Of a DNA stretch of 64,000 bases, positions 8,493 to 17,458 are shown one piece after another. A program made the position numbers and the translations under genes. This DNA is from Clostridium aciditolerans (GTDB lineage: Bacteria; Bacillota; Clostridia; Clostridiales; Clostridiaceae), in contig NZ_JAEEGB010000006.1 in assembly GCF_016316925.1 (NCBI RefSeq), positions 1 through 64,000 of the forward strand, written 5' to 3'. The notes under the pieces were generated by a model. That model did not search any database. It was not told the origin of the DNA and saw nothing but the letters and a program-made list of their open reading frames with translations. Each line of letters begins with the position of its first letter. The stretch's first letter is position 1.

Positions 8493-9077
8493 CTATAATT
8501 TAATATCAACAATCCACTCTTTTCTAAGTTCCCATAGACCTGCTTGCAAATCTCTTTCCTGTATAACTCCAGACTTTATTAACTTATGATATCTAAATAA
8601 ATTATCCCAGCTCTTTTTTACTTCTGATTTTAAATTTGGATAAAAAGGCTTGGTAATTACATCTGACTCAATTGAAATATTCAGCTTTGTCAACATATCC
8701 TTATGCATTTTTTCATCTTTTTCATCAGCAGCTAAATATTTTAGATTTAAAATTTTGTTCCAATCTTCAACTTTGAAAAAAACTACTTCTTCAATCGGAA
8801 CTTCCAAAACAAGCAGGTAGTTGCCTGGATACCATCCAGCATAATCTATTTTAGTATATGTCCAAAATGGATATTCAGCATTTGCAGGCTTTTTTACAAT
8901 ATTCTGTGCTTTACTTATATACCAATTGTATGCTTCCAAAAATACGCTTGAAACTTCCTGATACTTTTTTACAATGAATTCTCTTTTTACATAGCATACC
9001 TTATGTTCCATCAATACTTTAATAACCTCTGGACTTTGGGAAGTATACAGTATTACCTTATTACTCTTTGCACCCAT
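8493..9077 (-). CDS. DUF3841-family protein, second of a tandem pair
   Basis: This 194-residue protein matches the DUF3841 pattern: SPEVIKVLMEHKVCYVKREFI, AYNWYISKA, and a C-terminal W..LFRYHKL..LWELRKEWI. It is a clear paralog of the gene just upstream (LKSEVKKSWDNLF against LKTEIIKSWNRLF), so the pair arose by tandem duplication. An in-frame ATG at 9095 lies within the binding site region; the ATG at 9077 has GGGAGGTG at good spacing and is chosen. It overlaps the end of the upstream gene by 25 bases. The function of the family is unknown. It may be cotranscribed with the reductase operon, since no terminator separates them. Confidence 0.75.
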   Translation of the reverse strand: MGAKSNKVILYTSQSPEVIKVLMEHKVCYVKREFIVKKYQEVSSVFLEAYNWYISKAQNIVKKPANAEYPFWTYTKIDYAGWYPGNYLLVLEVPIEEVVFFKVEDWNKILNLKYLAADEKDEKMHKDMLTKLNISIESDVITKPFYPNLKSEVKKSWDNLFRYHKLIKSGVIQERDLQAGLWELRKEWIVDIKL

Positions 9078-9613
9078 TCCTTTTTCACCTCCCAAATTGT
9101 TCCCTGCTTTAAATCAGACAATAAATAGGAATTGTCAAATAATCTGTTCCAACTTTTAATTATTTCGGTTTTAAGATGAGGATAAAAACTACTCATATAT
9201 GCATTTGAATGGTTTGATATCCCATAATTCTTAAGTTTTTTATCGTATTCCTCTTCATCTTTCCTATTTAGCGGAACATACCACAAATTAACTACTCTAC
9301 CCCATTTTTCTGAATCCGTTACAATAACCAAATCCTTCTCTACTAAAAGTTCTAATATAACGGTACCAGGAGTCTGTTGAAGCATGAAATCGGGAGTTAT
9401 TGAAACCCAGACAGGATATTTTACATCGTGAGGCTTTGGTACTATTTCACTTGCTTTACTGGTGTACCAAGAATACACTTCAAGATAATATTTTGAACAG
9501 TTTTCCATTTTGTTCTCTATGTATTCTCTTTTTGCAATATATCTTCCTTCATCTTCCAAAATTTTGAGAATACTCTCATCCTGTCTGGTCCATATTTTTA
9601 TTTTTTCTTTCAT
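9053..9613 (-). CDS. DUF3841-family protein, first of a tandem pair
   Basis: A 186-residue DUF3841 protein. It begins with a short ATP-independent-looking domain (IKIWTRQDESILKILEDEGRY), continues through EVYSWYTSKASEIVPKP and ends WEVKKEWVQRV. No catalytic motif is evident to me. It starts only 34 bases after the stop of grdD on the same strand, with a ribosome binding site (AGGTGA) and no hairpin between, so read-through from the betaine reductase operon is likely. Whether the proteins relate to betaine metabolism or merely ride on its transcript cannot be decided. A paralog follows directly with a 25-base overlap. Confidence 0.75.
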   Translation of the reverse strand: MKEKIKIWTRQDESILKILEDEGRYIAKREYIENKMENCSKYYLEVYSWYTSKASEIVPKPHDVKYPVWVSITPDFMLQQTPGTVILELLVEKDLVIVTDSEKWGRVVNLWYVPLNRKDEEEYDKKLKNYGISNHSNAYMSSFYPHLKTEIIKSWNRLFDNSYLLSDLKQGTIWEVKKEWVQRVIR

Positions 9614-9647
9614 AAAATCACCTCACTATGAATATCTTAAATTGGTA

Positions 9648-10802
9648 CTACTTAAATCCATTCTTTATAAGTAAGTTGACAGCGTTTTCGCTTTCCTCTT
9701 CACTTACCAAAACTATTGGGCCAGTGCAGCCCATTCCGCTCTCAGAATATATACCTTCCTTCCAAAGCACCTTACAAGCATTTTCAAGCTCAAGAATATC
9801 GATTCCTGGTATTCCATATGTTACTACCTTTTTAGGTGGAATCTTAACTTCTTCTACTGATGCTGCTGGCTTATCTTTTTCAAGTATTTTTCCTATTATC
9901 TCTTTTAATCCTGCAGCATTGGCACTTTTATATTCATCATTAGCAAGCTGTACTAAATTATTCTTTGCAGAAATAGCACAATATTTTAAAGCTTCACAAA
10001 TTAGTGGTGCACCAGAGGCACGGGATACTATGTTTACTATCTTGTCATAGCCTTCTCCAACACCTGGTCCATATCCATATCCGACAGTTTCATAGTTGCC
10101 TCCTGTTGTAAAGGAAGCAAATATCTTTACTATTAAATTTCCTGTCAATGAATCACAAACCATAACATCCGGTGTTCCTGCTAGCAAGTCATTTCCTCTC
10201 ATAACTGAACCGCCATCTGCTCTTAGGGATTCACCAAAGGTAATATTATAGCCTCTGCCTTGAAGTTCCTTTAAAGCTCTCTCAACTCCTCTGGCACCAT
10301 CTACATTTAAAATGCCCACCTTTGGCTCTTTAACGCCACAGGCCTTTGCAACAGCTATACCATTTATTGTGTTTTTTATCATTCCTTCAACTCTATGGGT
10401 AGCTGTTGTTCCTGTAGTTGTTGCAATTATTAACTCTTTTCCAAGTCCTGGAGTTATTAGCCTTCCCACTGTGGAAACTCCTATTGGAAAATCAAAATGC
10501 TGAGTTACACATCCATCTATTACTCTGCTATCTAATAGCTCTACCATTTTTTTATGACCTTCTTCAGCATCAGCGACTTCAACAACTTCAAAGTCACCTT
10601 CAACCTTAGGTCCAATTAAAACTATATCAAAATCACCATATTTACTCTTAGCAAGTGCTGCAGCTTTAGCCATCTCTAGGGCACCATGCTCTGAACCAAA
10701 AGTGGTTAGTCCAATTTTGACTCTTTTTTCGAAGCTTCCACTTATAATTCCATCAGCTATTTCATTAAATACTTCTGCAATTACTTTTTTAGTTTGCTCC
10801 AT
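9648..10802 (-). CDS. grdD: Glycine/sarcosine/betaine reductase component C, alpha subunit
   Basis: A 384-residue GrdD. It is distantly related to fatty-acid synthesis PlsX-like proteins (GDFDIVLIGP, GRLITPGLGKELI, GILNVDGARG, CDSLTGNLIVKIFASFTTGG). With GrdC it forms protein C, which takes the carboxymethyl group off selenoprotein A and releases acetyl phosphate, a direct source of ATP through acetate kinase. The Cys in GMGCTGP near the C-terminus (about residue 359) is a likely catalytic thiol by analogy with the family; I infer this from conservation I recall, not from proof here. It is the last grd gene of the operon, 94 bases after grdC, with GAGGAGGGAGCAAC before the start. Confidence 0.92.
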   Translation of the reverse strand: MEQTKKVIAEVFNEIADGIISGSFEKRVKIGLTTFGSEHGALEMAKAAALAKSKYGDFDIVLIGPKVEGDFEVVEVADAEEGHKKMVELLDSRVIDGCVTQHFDFPIGVSTVGRLITPGLGKELIIATTTGTTATHRVEGMIKNTINGIAVAKACGVKEPKVGILNVDGARGVERALKELQGRGYNITFGESLRADGGSVMRGNDLLAGTPDVMVCDSLTGNLIVKIFASFTTGGNYETVGYGYGPGVGEGYDKIVNIVSRASGAPLICEALKYCAISAKNNLVQLANDEYKSANAAGLKEIIGKILEKDKPAASVEEVKIPPKKVVTYGIPGIDILELENACKVLWKEGIYSESGMGCTGPIVLVSEEESENAVNLLIKNGFK

Positions 10803-10896
10803 GTTGCTCCCTCCTCTTTATTAGTATCTACTCGATAATTTCTAATAGCTGTTACCATACAAGGAAATTCTGCTACTTGGCTGAACTCCTCATTGT

Positions 10897-12435
10897 TTAT
10901 TCTTCCACCATCTGAGATGCAAATTTCTTTAATTCCTCAGCTATCATACTCTTAATTTCTTCTTTTGAAACTGAAGCTTCATCACTTTCTACTACCCCAG
11001 TATTCTTTTCAACTAATATTGAAATTCCATCGAAAAGGTTAGTCATTCTCCCTAAAAATAGACTTCCTTTTCCTATTATCATAAAGTTATTTAACTTTCC
11101 TGACATTATATGTTCAATACCATGTCCAACTATAGGAACTCCTGATGGTATATGACCTTGTGTTGGTGCATATCCTGGATATCCATGTTTTGATACAAAA
11201 TTCGGTAGTTCCTTTCTATCTAATTGTCCACTCTTTACTGCAAGTGCCCCTATCATCTTGTAGTTTTGAGTTGGAACATCTCCTGCCCCTGCTGGCTCTG
11301 TTAAATCTGGAGTTTGCATTTCTGGAGCAAATTTATCAACGTCAGTGATTTTTAATCCATTCTTAGCTAATGGCTCTGAAACTAATGCCTCTAAAACCGC
11401 CTGTGGTGCAGCTCCATGTCCAATACTATGTCTTCCCACTACATCTGTTCTTAAAATTGGACTTACTCCATCATTTTCAGATATTAATATTGCAAATCCT
11501 CCAAGGCAATCTTCTAAAACAGGTAATCCCTTTTTAACATGGTCCTTACCATTCATTCCAAGCTTAGCAGTAGCCCCACCAGCAAAGACTATTACATTCT
11601 TGTAAATTCCTGATTTAACTAATGCTGCTGCCGTAACTATTGAGTGTGAAGGACCAGCACAGAAACCTCTCATATCTATTCCTGTAGCACCTTTAATTCC
11701 TGCAATTTCTCCACAGGCCTTAGCTATATTTCCGCCGCCTCTTTGATTCATATCTCCTATAGCTTCTTCTGAACATTCGATTAAGTATTCCACCTGGTTA
11801 ACGTCGATTCCTGAATTTTTCACTAAATGCATTAAGGCAAGAACTCCTGAAGCCTTAACAGCTAAATTCTCCACAATAATATGTGAAGTTAAGTTCTTAT
11901 CAAATTCGTGGGCTCTTTTTACACAACCAATAAGCTTGTTGTTATCATATAATCCTTCAGCCACGTGATTTTCCACTAGCTTCTCTATTTCAACTAATTC
12001 AATACCTTCCTTTAAAGCATCAGCTTTTATATTTAGAACAGGATGAGATTTAAACTTCTCTCTAACAGCCTCTGTAAAATCCTTTTCTAATAGAACAAGA
12101 TCAAATACATCACTTATTTTCATCAAACCATAGAACTCATCTTGGGACATGATTTCGCCGAACTTACCAAATCTTGATAATCCCGTAGTCTTTTCATTGT
12201 ACCAAGGTCTTTTTATTTCACCTAATTCTTCTGGGGACATGTTTCCTATATAGGTTTGATTCGGTGCATAGTTAACTACCTCTTCATAAGATCTTAAGTG
12301 ATTTGGTATAGCCTTTAAATACTCTGATTCTGAATTTGTCTCTCTTTCTAGTGTTTGAGTAGTACCATTATGTAATATCATATCTGGTGTATTTACTAGC
12401 ACATATGCCGCATTTTTAATTATTGGAAAATTCAT
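10897..12435 (-). CDS. grdC: Glycine/sarcosine/betaine reductase component C, beta subunit
   Basis: A 512-residue GrdC, the usual length. The central and C-terminal parts have a thiolase/FabH-like fold, with a probable active-site region at IDMRGFCAGPSHSIVTAAALVKSG. The N-terminal third is specific to the Grd family. With GrdD it makes acetyl phosphate from the Se-carboxymethyl group carried by GrdA. The order grdA-grdC-grdD follows known operons. A hairpin resembling an attenuator lies between grdA and grdC, which would make grdA transcripts more abundant than those of component C. The ribosome binding site is GGAGGTTTTTAAAA. Confidence 0.93.
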   Translation of the reverse strand: MNFPIIKNAAYVLVNTPDMILHNGTTQTLERETNSESEYLKAIPNHLRSYEEVVNYAPNQTYIGNMSPEELGEIKRPWYNEKTTGLSRFGKFGEIMSQDEFYGLMKISDVFDLVLLEKDFTEAVREKFKSHPVLNIKADALKEGIELVEIEKLVENHVAEGLYDNNKLIGCVKRAHEFDKNLTSHIIVENLAVKASGVLALMHLVKNSGIDVNQVEYLIECSEEAIGDMNQRGGGNIAKACGEIAGIKGATGIDMRGFCAGPSHSIVTAAALVKSGIYKNVIVFAGGATAKLGMNGKDHVKKGLPVLEDCLGGFAILISENDGVSPILRTDVVGRHSIGHGAAPQAVLEALVSEPLAKNGLKITDVDKFAPEMQTPDLTEPAGAGDVPTQNYKMIGALAVKSGQLDRKELPNFVSKHGYPGYAPTQGHIPSGVPIVGHGIEHIMSGKLNNFMIIGKGSLFLGRMTNLFDGISILVEKNTGVVESDEASVSKEEIKSMIAEELKKFASQMVEE

Positions 12436-12476
12436 TTTTAAAAACCTCCATTCATTATTTTCATATGCCTTCTATA

Positions 12477-12504
12477 CTAAAAGAGCATGCATTTCTGCAT
12501 GCCA
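12477..12504 (-). terminator. Intra-operon attenuator between grdA and grdC
   Basis: Minus strand hairpin GCATGCA-GAAA-TGCATGC followed by TCTTTT. It stands in the 96-base gap between grdA and grdC. As a leaky terminator it would give more GrdA than GrdC/D. Confidence 0.6.
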
Positions 12505-12531
12505 TTTTTAAATTGTTAAAGCTTATATGGG

Positions 12532-13008
12532 TTATTTATTGTATTTTGAATGCTGATCTCTAACAGTTTTTACTTCACTGATAATTGCATCTATGTCAAG
12601 AACCATTTCCATCATTCCACACTGTTCATCATAAATAGTTGGATCAAATTCATTTTTAACCTCTGGCTCTACCACATGATATACACCAAGACCTAGTGGA
12701 ATTCCTGCAAGAGGACCTGCAAAAGTTGGATCTCCTAAAGCTACAGTTTCTGCTGATAGTCCTGATGCCTCAGCCTCAGCTCCCCCTATTATTACCACTA
12801 CATTTTCAGCACCGTATTTTGAAGTTAAATCAATTACTCTTTGTTGGATCTCCAGATCCATAGCACCTGCGGCTGTTCAAACAAAGCATTCTGTTGAGGC
12901 AAATACAACTTCTCCTTTAGCACTTTTCACACATTCTTCAATAGCTGGACCTGGAATTCCATCCCTGTCTCCTATTGCAATTATTTTCTTTCCTTCTAAT
13001 AAACTCAT
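12532..13008 (-). CDS. grdA: Selenoprotein A of glycine/betaine reductase (Sec at residue 44)
   Basis: A 158-residue selenoprotein, the family's normal length, read from ATG 13008 (GGAGGAAAAGCT before it) through an in-frame TGA at 12877-12879. The context is ASTECFV-U-TAAGAMD, the redox CxxU motif of GrdA with Cys41 and Sec44. GrdA accepts the carboxymethyl group from component B as a Se-carboxymethyl ether and passes it to component C; thioredoxin re-reduces the resulting oxidised selenium centre. A gene finder that treats TGA as stop would report only the C-terminal 109 residues from Met 12861. A SECIS-like hairpin sits just after the TGA, within the coding sequence. Neighbours trxA upstream and grdC downstream fit known operons. 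Confidence 0.97.
12840..12879 (-). promoter_or_regulatory. UGA Sec codon and candidate SECIS of grdA
   Basis: The Sec codon is 12877-12879. About 15-20 nt downstream on the minus strand, ATGGATCTGGAGATCCA folds into a GGATC/GATCC stem with a short purine loop, the position expected for a bacterial SECIS read by SelB. Confidence 0.6.
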
Positions 13009-13021
13009 AGCTTTTCCTCCT

Positions 13022-13104
13022 TTTAGTCGGAAACACGGGGTAATTTTACCCATTCGCTCCCGTTCATAAATTACCCGTTAAAGGTCATTTAGACCTTTAA
13101 CCTC
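13022..13104 (-). repeat. Family B hairpin repeat, copy 2 (inside grd operon)
   Basis: Hairpin 13077-13101 has loop CATTTAG and 9-bp arms that differ from copies 1 and 3 but still pair. The minus-strand sequence ends in CTAAAAGGAGGAAAA, the ribosome binding site of grdA; copy 3 ends the same way upstream of another gene. It fills the whole space between trxA and grdA. Confidence 0.75.
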
Positions 13105-13111
13105 CTATAAT

Positions 13112-13435
13112 TTAAGCATTAATATGTTTTGTAATCATTGCATCAATACTTTCTTTTGTAGCATCTTCCTTTACTACTTCCTCAATCTTTTTCCCATCTT
13201 TATATAGTGATATTGTCGGAAGCCCAAGTACCTTTTGGGAAATTGCCAATCTTCTAGCCTTTGTAGTATTTAGTTTACAAAATTTAACCTTACCTTCATA
13301 CTTTTCAGCTAATGCTTCTACATCTGGTAATAAAGCTTGGCATGGTGCACAACCATCTCCAAAATAGTCTACAAGTACATAGCCCTCCCCTTCTAAAACT
13401 TCAGAGTTAAAGCTGTCCTTATCTACAATTATCAT
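13112..13435 (-). CDS. trxA: Thioredoxin of the reductase operon
   Basis: A 107-residue thioredoxin. The active site is G-C29-A-P-C32 instead of WCGPC, a variation seen in Grd-linked clostridial thioredoxins. Other family features are [12 protein letters not shown] with the cis-proline and the central FCKLNTT strand. It feeds electrons from TrxB to oxidised selenoprotein A. A GTG at 13447 opens the frame but lies in the ribosome binding site; the ATG at 13435 has GGAAAGGTGG at seven bases and is chosen. It is directly downstream of trxB and upstream of grdA. Confidence 0.92.
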   Translation of the reverse strand: MIIVDKDSFNSEVLEGEGYVLVDYFGDGCAPCQALLPDVEALAEKYEGKVKFCKLNTTKARRLAISQKVLGLPTISLYKDGKKIEEVVKEDATKESIDAMITKHINA

Positions 13436-13454
13436 ATTAGCTACCACCTTTCCT

Positions 13455-14396
13455 TTAAAAATTATTTTCTATATATTTCTCTGCTTGTACAGCAGCAATA
13501 GCCCCATCTGCTGTTGCTGTAACAACCTGTCTTAAAGGCTTTTCTCTTATATCTCCAGCTGCAAATACCCCTTCTATATTTGTTTCCATCTTATCATTTG
13601 TTATTATATATCCACCTTCATTCAACTGAATTTTTTCCTTAAATAAATTGTTTATAGGTAGATATCCCGTAAAGACGAATATACCAAAAGTACCATCCTC
13701 TTCATCAGCGAAGTATTCATGAGTTTCACCAGTTTGAGTATTTTTAAATACCGCTGACTCTAATATTCCCTCACCTTTTATCTCATCAACAACAGTATTC
13801 CACATGAAATGAATTTTTTCATTTTTGAAAGCCTTTTCTTGTATGGATTTAGCAGCTCTTAATTCATCTCTTCTGTGAACTATCGTTACCTTTCTTGCAA
13901 ACTTTGTTAAATAAATAGCTTCCTCAACGGCAGAATCTCCTCCGCCAACCACAAAAACTTCTAGGTCCTGGAAAAAATCTGCATCACAAGTTGCACAGTA
14001 AGATACACCTTTTCCAATTAATTTATTCTCTCCAGGGCATCCAATATGTCTAGGTGATGCTCCTGTGGCAATAATCACAGCTTTAGCCTGATATTCTTCA
14101 CTTTCTCCCCTAAGTAGCTTTATTTTCCCACTAAAATCAACTTCTTTTATATTGTCTTTTTTTCTTTCAGCCCCAAAACTTTCAACCTGTTTTTCCATTC
14201 TTGCTATTAAACTTGGACCTGTAGCATCCTCCACTGATCCAGGATAATTAGCCACTTCATCTGTAGTTACAATTTGTCCCCCTACCTTCGTCCTTTCAAG
14301 TATTAAAGTTTTCATTCTGGCTCTCGCTGCGTATAATGCAGCAGAAAGACCTGCAGGTCCAGAACCGATAATTATAACATCATATAAATTATTCAT
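13455..14396 (-). CDS. trxB: Thioredoxin reductase
   Basis: A 313-residue flavoprotein. The FAD motif [16 protein letters not shown] is at residues 11-26, and the redox-active CATC is at Cys134/Cys137 ([13 protein letters not shown]). The pyridine nucleotide motif [10 protein letters not shown] is followed by HRRDELRA, whose arginines usually indicate NADPH. The C-terminal FAD motif reads [11 protein letters not shown]. It supplies reducing power to the adjacent thioredoxin and so to GrdA. It lies between the BCCT transporter gene and trxA, 19 bases from trxA. Confidence 0.95.
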   Translation of the reverse strand: MNNLYDVIIIGSGPAGLSAALYAARARMKTLILERTKVGGQIVTTDEVANYPGSVEDATGPSLIARMEKQVESFGAERKKDNIKEVDFSGKIKLLRGESEEYQAKAVIIATGASPRHIGCPGENKLIGKGVSYCATCDADFFQDLEVFVVGGGDSAVEEAIYLTKFARKVTIVHRRDELRAAKSIQEKAFKNEKIHFMWNTVVDEIKGEGILESAVFKNTQTGETHEYFADEEDGTFGIFVFTGYLPINNLFKEKIQLNEGGYIITNDKMETNIEGVFAAGDIREKPLRQVVTATADGAIAAVQAEKYIENNF

Positions 14397-14436
14397 ATTG
14401 CACCTTCTTTTTTAATATTTCAATAATATTTACTTA

Positions 14437-15981
14437 CTACTTAGGTAAATCTACTTTTAGTTCACCATTTTTAGATACTACTATTTCTTCTTTAACTTGC
14501 TCTTCCCGAAGAGCCTTGTATATGCTGTAGCACATGACGAGCATAATCAGCATGAATGGAAAGGCAGCAGCAATAGAAGCGGTCTGAAGTGTCTTTATGG
14601 CAGCAGTTCCTCCTACTAGAACAATCATTATTGTTACAGCTCCTTGGGTAACTCCCCAGAACCCGCACAGCTTTTTACTTGGATTCGAATCTCCTCCCGA
14701 TGTCAACATACTTAGTACATAGGTTGCTGAATTAGCAGCTCCTGCAAAGGATGTGATAATCAGGATAATAGCTAGAGGTGCAGTTATGGAATAGAGCGGT
14801 AGATGCTGTAAGGTTGCAAATAAAGCAGTGGAAACATCAGTTTTAACAGCTGCCTGAATGGCACCGTTTGACAATGCATCTAGATTAAATGCAGCTCCTC
14901 CATAGATCCCAATCCATACTAAGCAGAAACCGGAAGGCAGAAACACTGATGCCAGTATGAATTCACGAATGGTACGACCTCTAGAAACACGTGCTATAAA
15001 CTGACCTACAAACGCTGCCCATGCAATATACCAAGCTCTATAGAATACCGGCCAAGCTTTAGTCCATTCAATATTTCCCATCCACAAACTCTGTCCGATA
15101 AAGTTTTGAATATAATCACCAAGAGTATGAGTGAAACTATTTAATATAAATACCATTCCACCAAAAAGGAATATAAATACCATAAATCCAATTGAAAGCC
15201 ATACCTTCACGTCAGCAACAGCCTGCATAGCCTTATGTAGACCAGATACAGTTGCCATTGTAAATATTACTGTCATGATTGCTATAATAATAGCAGTAAT
15301 ACCAGGTGTAGCTTTAATTCCCCAGATATATTGTACTCCTGTGGCAATCTGACCAGCTCCCAGTCCTAAGCTTGTAGCTACACCAAACATGGTAGCAAAT
15401 ACTGCTATTACATCGATGGTTTTACCTATAGGTCCACGAATGCGATCACCAAGGATTGGATAAAAAGCTGAGCTGATTAGGCATGGAAGACCTTTTCGAT
15501 ACTGGAAATAGGCCAGGGCTAAACCACACACTGCATAAATAATCCATACATGAATACCAAAATCATTAAATACAATCCTCATGGCATCATGCATAGCTTG
15601 CGGAGTCCCCGGTTGTCCCACAGGTGGGGACATATAATGAATCATAGGTTCAGCAATGGACCAGAAAACCATTCCTATGCCCATTCCCCCTCCAAATAAC
15701 ATAGTAAACCACTGGAAATTTGTAAATTCTGGTTTCTCATCATCAAGCCCTAACTTGATATTACCAAATCGGCTGAGAGCAATAATAAATATAAACACTG
15801 TAAACACAAATACTGATATAAGATATAGCCAACCAAAATTAGTGGTTAAAAATGATAATACACCATTGGCTCCTTTGGCCATTTGAGAAGGCAAAATTAT
15901 ACTAAATGCTACAAATACCAGAGCTATACCTGCAGAAACATACAGAACCGAGCGGTCTTTTGCTTTTTGTTCATTTGACAT
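14437..15981 (-). CDS. BCCT-family glycine betaine transporter
   Basis: A 514-residue protein with about 12 membrane segments, of the betaine/choline/carnitine transporter family. TM3 has the glycine-rich GGGMGIGMVFW; the GMGIG pattern is typical of sodium-coupled betaine carriers such as BetP. The family signature with the tryptophan box is at WYIAWAAFVGQFIARVSRGRTIREF. Termini are short, without the long osmosensing tails of BetP, which fits nutrient uptake rather than osmoregulation. Its position between grdH and trxB in the operon is the best evidence that the reductase here uses betaine, giving trimethylamine and acetyl phosphate. Confidence 0.9.
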   Translation of the reverse strand: MSNEQKAKDRSVLYVSAGIALVFVAFSIILPSQMAKGANGVLSFLTTNFGWLYLISVFVFTVFIFIIALSRFGNIKLGLDDEKPEFTNFQWFTMLFGGGMGIGMVFWSIAEPMIHYMSPPVGQPGTPQAMHDAMRIVFNDFGIHVWIIYAVCGLALAYFQYRKGLPCLISSAFYPILGDRIRGPIGKTIDVIAVFATMFGVATSLGLGAGQIATGVQYIWGIKATPGITAIIIAIMTVIFTMATVSGLHKAMQAVADVKVWLSIGFMVFIFLFGGMVFILNSFTHTLGDYIQNFIGQSLWMGNIEWTKAWPVFYRAWYIAWAAFVGQFIARVSRGRTIREFILASVFLPSGFCLVWIGIYGGAAFNLDALSNGAIQAAVKTDVSTALFATLQHLPLYSITAPLAIILIITSFAGAANSATYVLSMLTSGGDSNPSKKLCGFWGVTQGAVTIMIVLVGGTAAIKTLQTASIAAAFPFMLIMLVMCYSIYKALREEQVKEEIVVSKNGELKVDLPK

Positions 15982-16010
15982 AATTAATTATCCCCCTTCA
16001 CAAAACCAAT

Positions 16011-16121
16011 CTAAATAGGTCTCATCCATTAAGCAGACATCCAAAATCTACGATTTTGTGATGGTCGCTTACTCCTCTGACAGAAGGAAGAGGAGTTTCA
16101 TTTTTAACAAGACCTATTTAG
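16011..16121. repeat. Inverted-repeat element between grdH and the BCCT gene
   Basis: A 12-bp inverted repeat, CTAAATAGGTCT (16011-16022) and AGACCTATTTAG (16110-16121), encloses a second hairpin ACTCCTCT/AGAGGAGT (16071-16078 with 16089-16096). The 39 bases at 16032-16070 match 41878-41916 inside family A copy 3 at roughly 80 percent. It fills the intergenic space, so the operon mRNA carries a large hairpin here. Confidence 0.6.
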
Positions 16122-16130
16122 TTAACTGAT

Positions 16131-17444
16131 TTAGATCTTTACTTTGAATACAGTTTGTTCCTTAATATCAGTTGCAAGAGAGTCTAAAGCTACACCAACT
16201 CTATGATATCTTAATTTCCACTGCTGCTCCTTAGAATCTGCAGGGCTTCCAAGTGGATATGGAATAGATATTGTTGGAACTATTCTATTTGCACCTACTG
16301 TTGTTGCTACAGGAATTAAATTACACATTTGAACAACTGGGAATCCAGCTCTTTCAATTTCTTTTACCATTGTTGCACCGCAACGTGTACAAGTTCCTCA
16401 GGTGGAGGTCATTACAACGGCATCTACATTTGCTTCTTTTAGATGTACAATAATTTCTCTTGCCATTCTAGCAGCCTCACCTTGAGTAGTTCCTGTTCCC
16501 ACTGTGGAGTAGAAATACTCATGAAGTTTACCTATTTTACCCTCTTTTTCATAGGCTCTTAAAGCATCTAATGGAACTATTACATTAGGGTCTGAATCTG
16601 CTGCTGCTGGGTCAAAGCCTGCATGTATTGTCTTGAAGACTCCTCCTTCTAATCTATCTAACTTTGATATGTCATATTTACCCCATCTTGTTGCTGAGGC
16701 AGATTGAATTCTATCTGGGTTGTCCACAGGAACTATACCGCCAGTTGTTACACAAGCTATATTTGCCTTACTTAAATCATTAATAGCCTCCGCTATAGGC
16801 ACTCTGTCCATTTTAGGAATAGGCAGTTCAGTTACAAATTCTTCCCCTTTTAGTTTCTTTAACATCATTTCCACTACTCTATCCGCAGCTGGCTTTCCTG
16901 ACTCAAGCCAAACCTGATGTCTTTTGCCTCTTCCATAATATCCTTCTTCTTCTGCTGAAAGAAGCTTCTCACCGCTTAATATTTTATTTCCAAAATCAGC
17001 CATTGCCTTTATGTCTTTTCTCATTCTTCCAGCATTATTTCCACCCTTAAATATATAGACATCCTTTTTAAACATCTCAACACCTGGATTTTCAATATGC
17101 ATTGAGGATATAACTGGTACGCCGAACTTCTCTTTTACAGCTTTACAAATAACTCCACAAGCATTTCCATATCTTCCAGCTTGGAAAGCAGGTCCTGCAA
17201 AGAATATGTCAAACTCTTTTCCCTCTAAGAAGCCTAGTATTTTCTCTACCGCTTCCTTCTCATTTGAACCCATAAAGTTATCTCCACATATTATTGTGTG
17301 AGTAACTTCTGTATCTTTTAGTTGTTTGCTTAGCTCTAAAGCAGGTCCAACTAACCCATCTCTTATTTCTGGAGAAAAATCTGCTTTATCTTCTCCTCCT
17401 ATTTGTCCAAAGAATTGATTTATATATAGAATTGCTTTCTTCAT
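16131..17444 (-). CDS. grdH: Betaine-type reductase component B, selenoprotein subunit (Sec349)
   Basis: A 437-residue selenoprotein read through an in-frame TGA at 16398-16400. The Sec context is VVMTST-U-GTCTRCGAT, the UxxCxxC motif of the GrdB/GrdF/GrdH family. Component B binds the substrate and hands the carboxymethyl group to GrdA. The N-terminus (LYINQFFGQIGGEDKADF..) resembles what I recall of betaine-specific GrdH, and a betaine transporter is next in the operon, so I call it GrdH rather than glycine GrdB; a sarcosine enzyme (GrdF) is not excluded. Without stop read-through it would be split into a 348-residue and a 79-residue piece. It follows grdI by 14 bases. Confidence 0.88.
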
Positions 17445-17458
17445 CTAATCTGCACCTC

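Noticed and set aside
12532-13008. grdA as a pseudogene or two genes because of the internal TGA
   Set aside because: The TGA context ECFV-U-TAAG, the normal total length of 158 residues and the operon neighbours show a selenocysteine codon.
16131-17444. The large component B subunit as a frameshifted or truncated gene
   Set aside because: The TGA lies in the known UxxCxxC motif of the family and the frame is the same on both sides.
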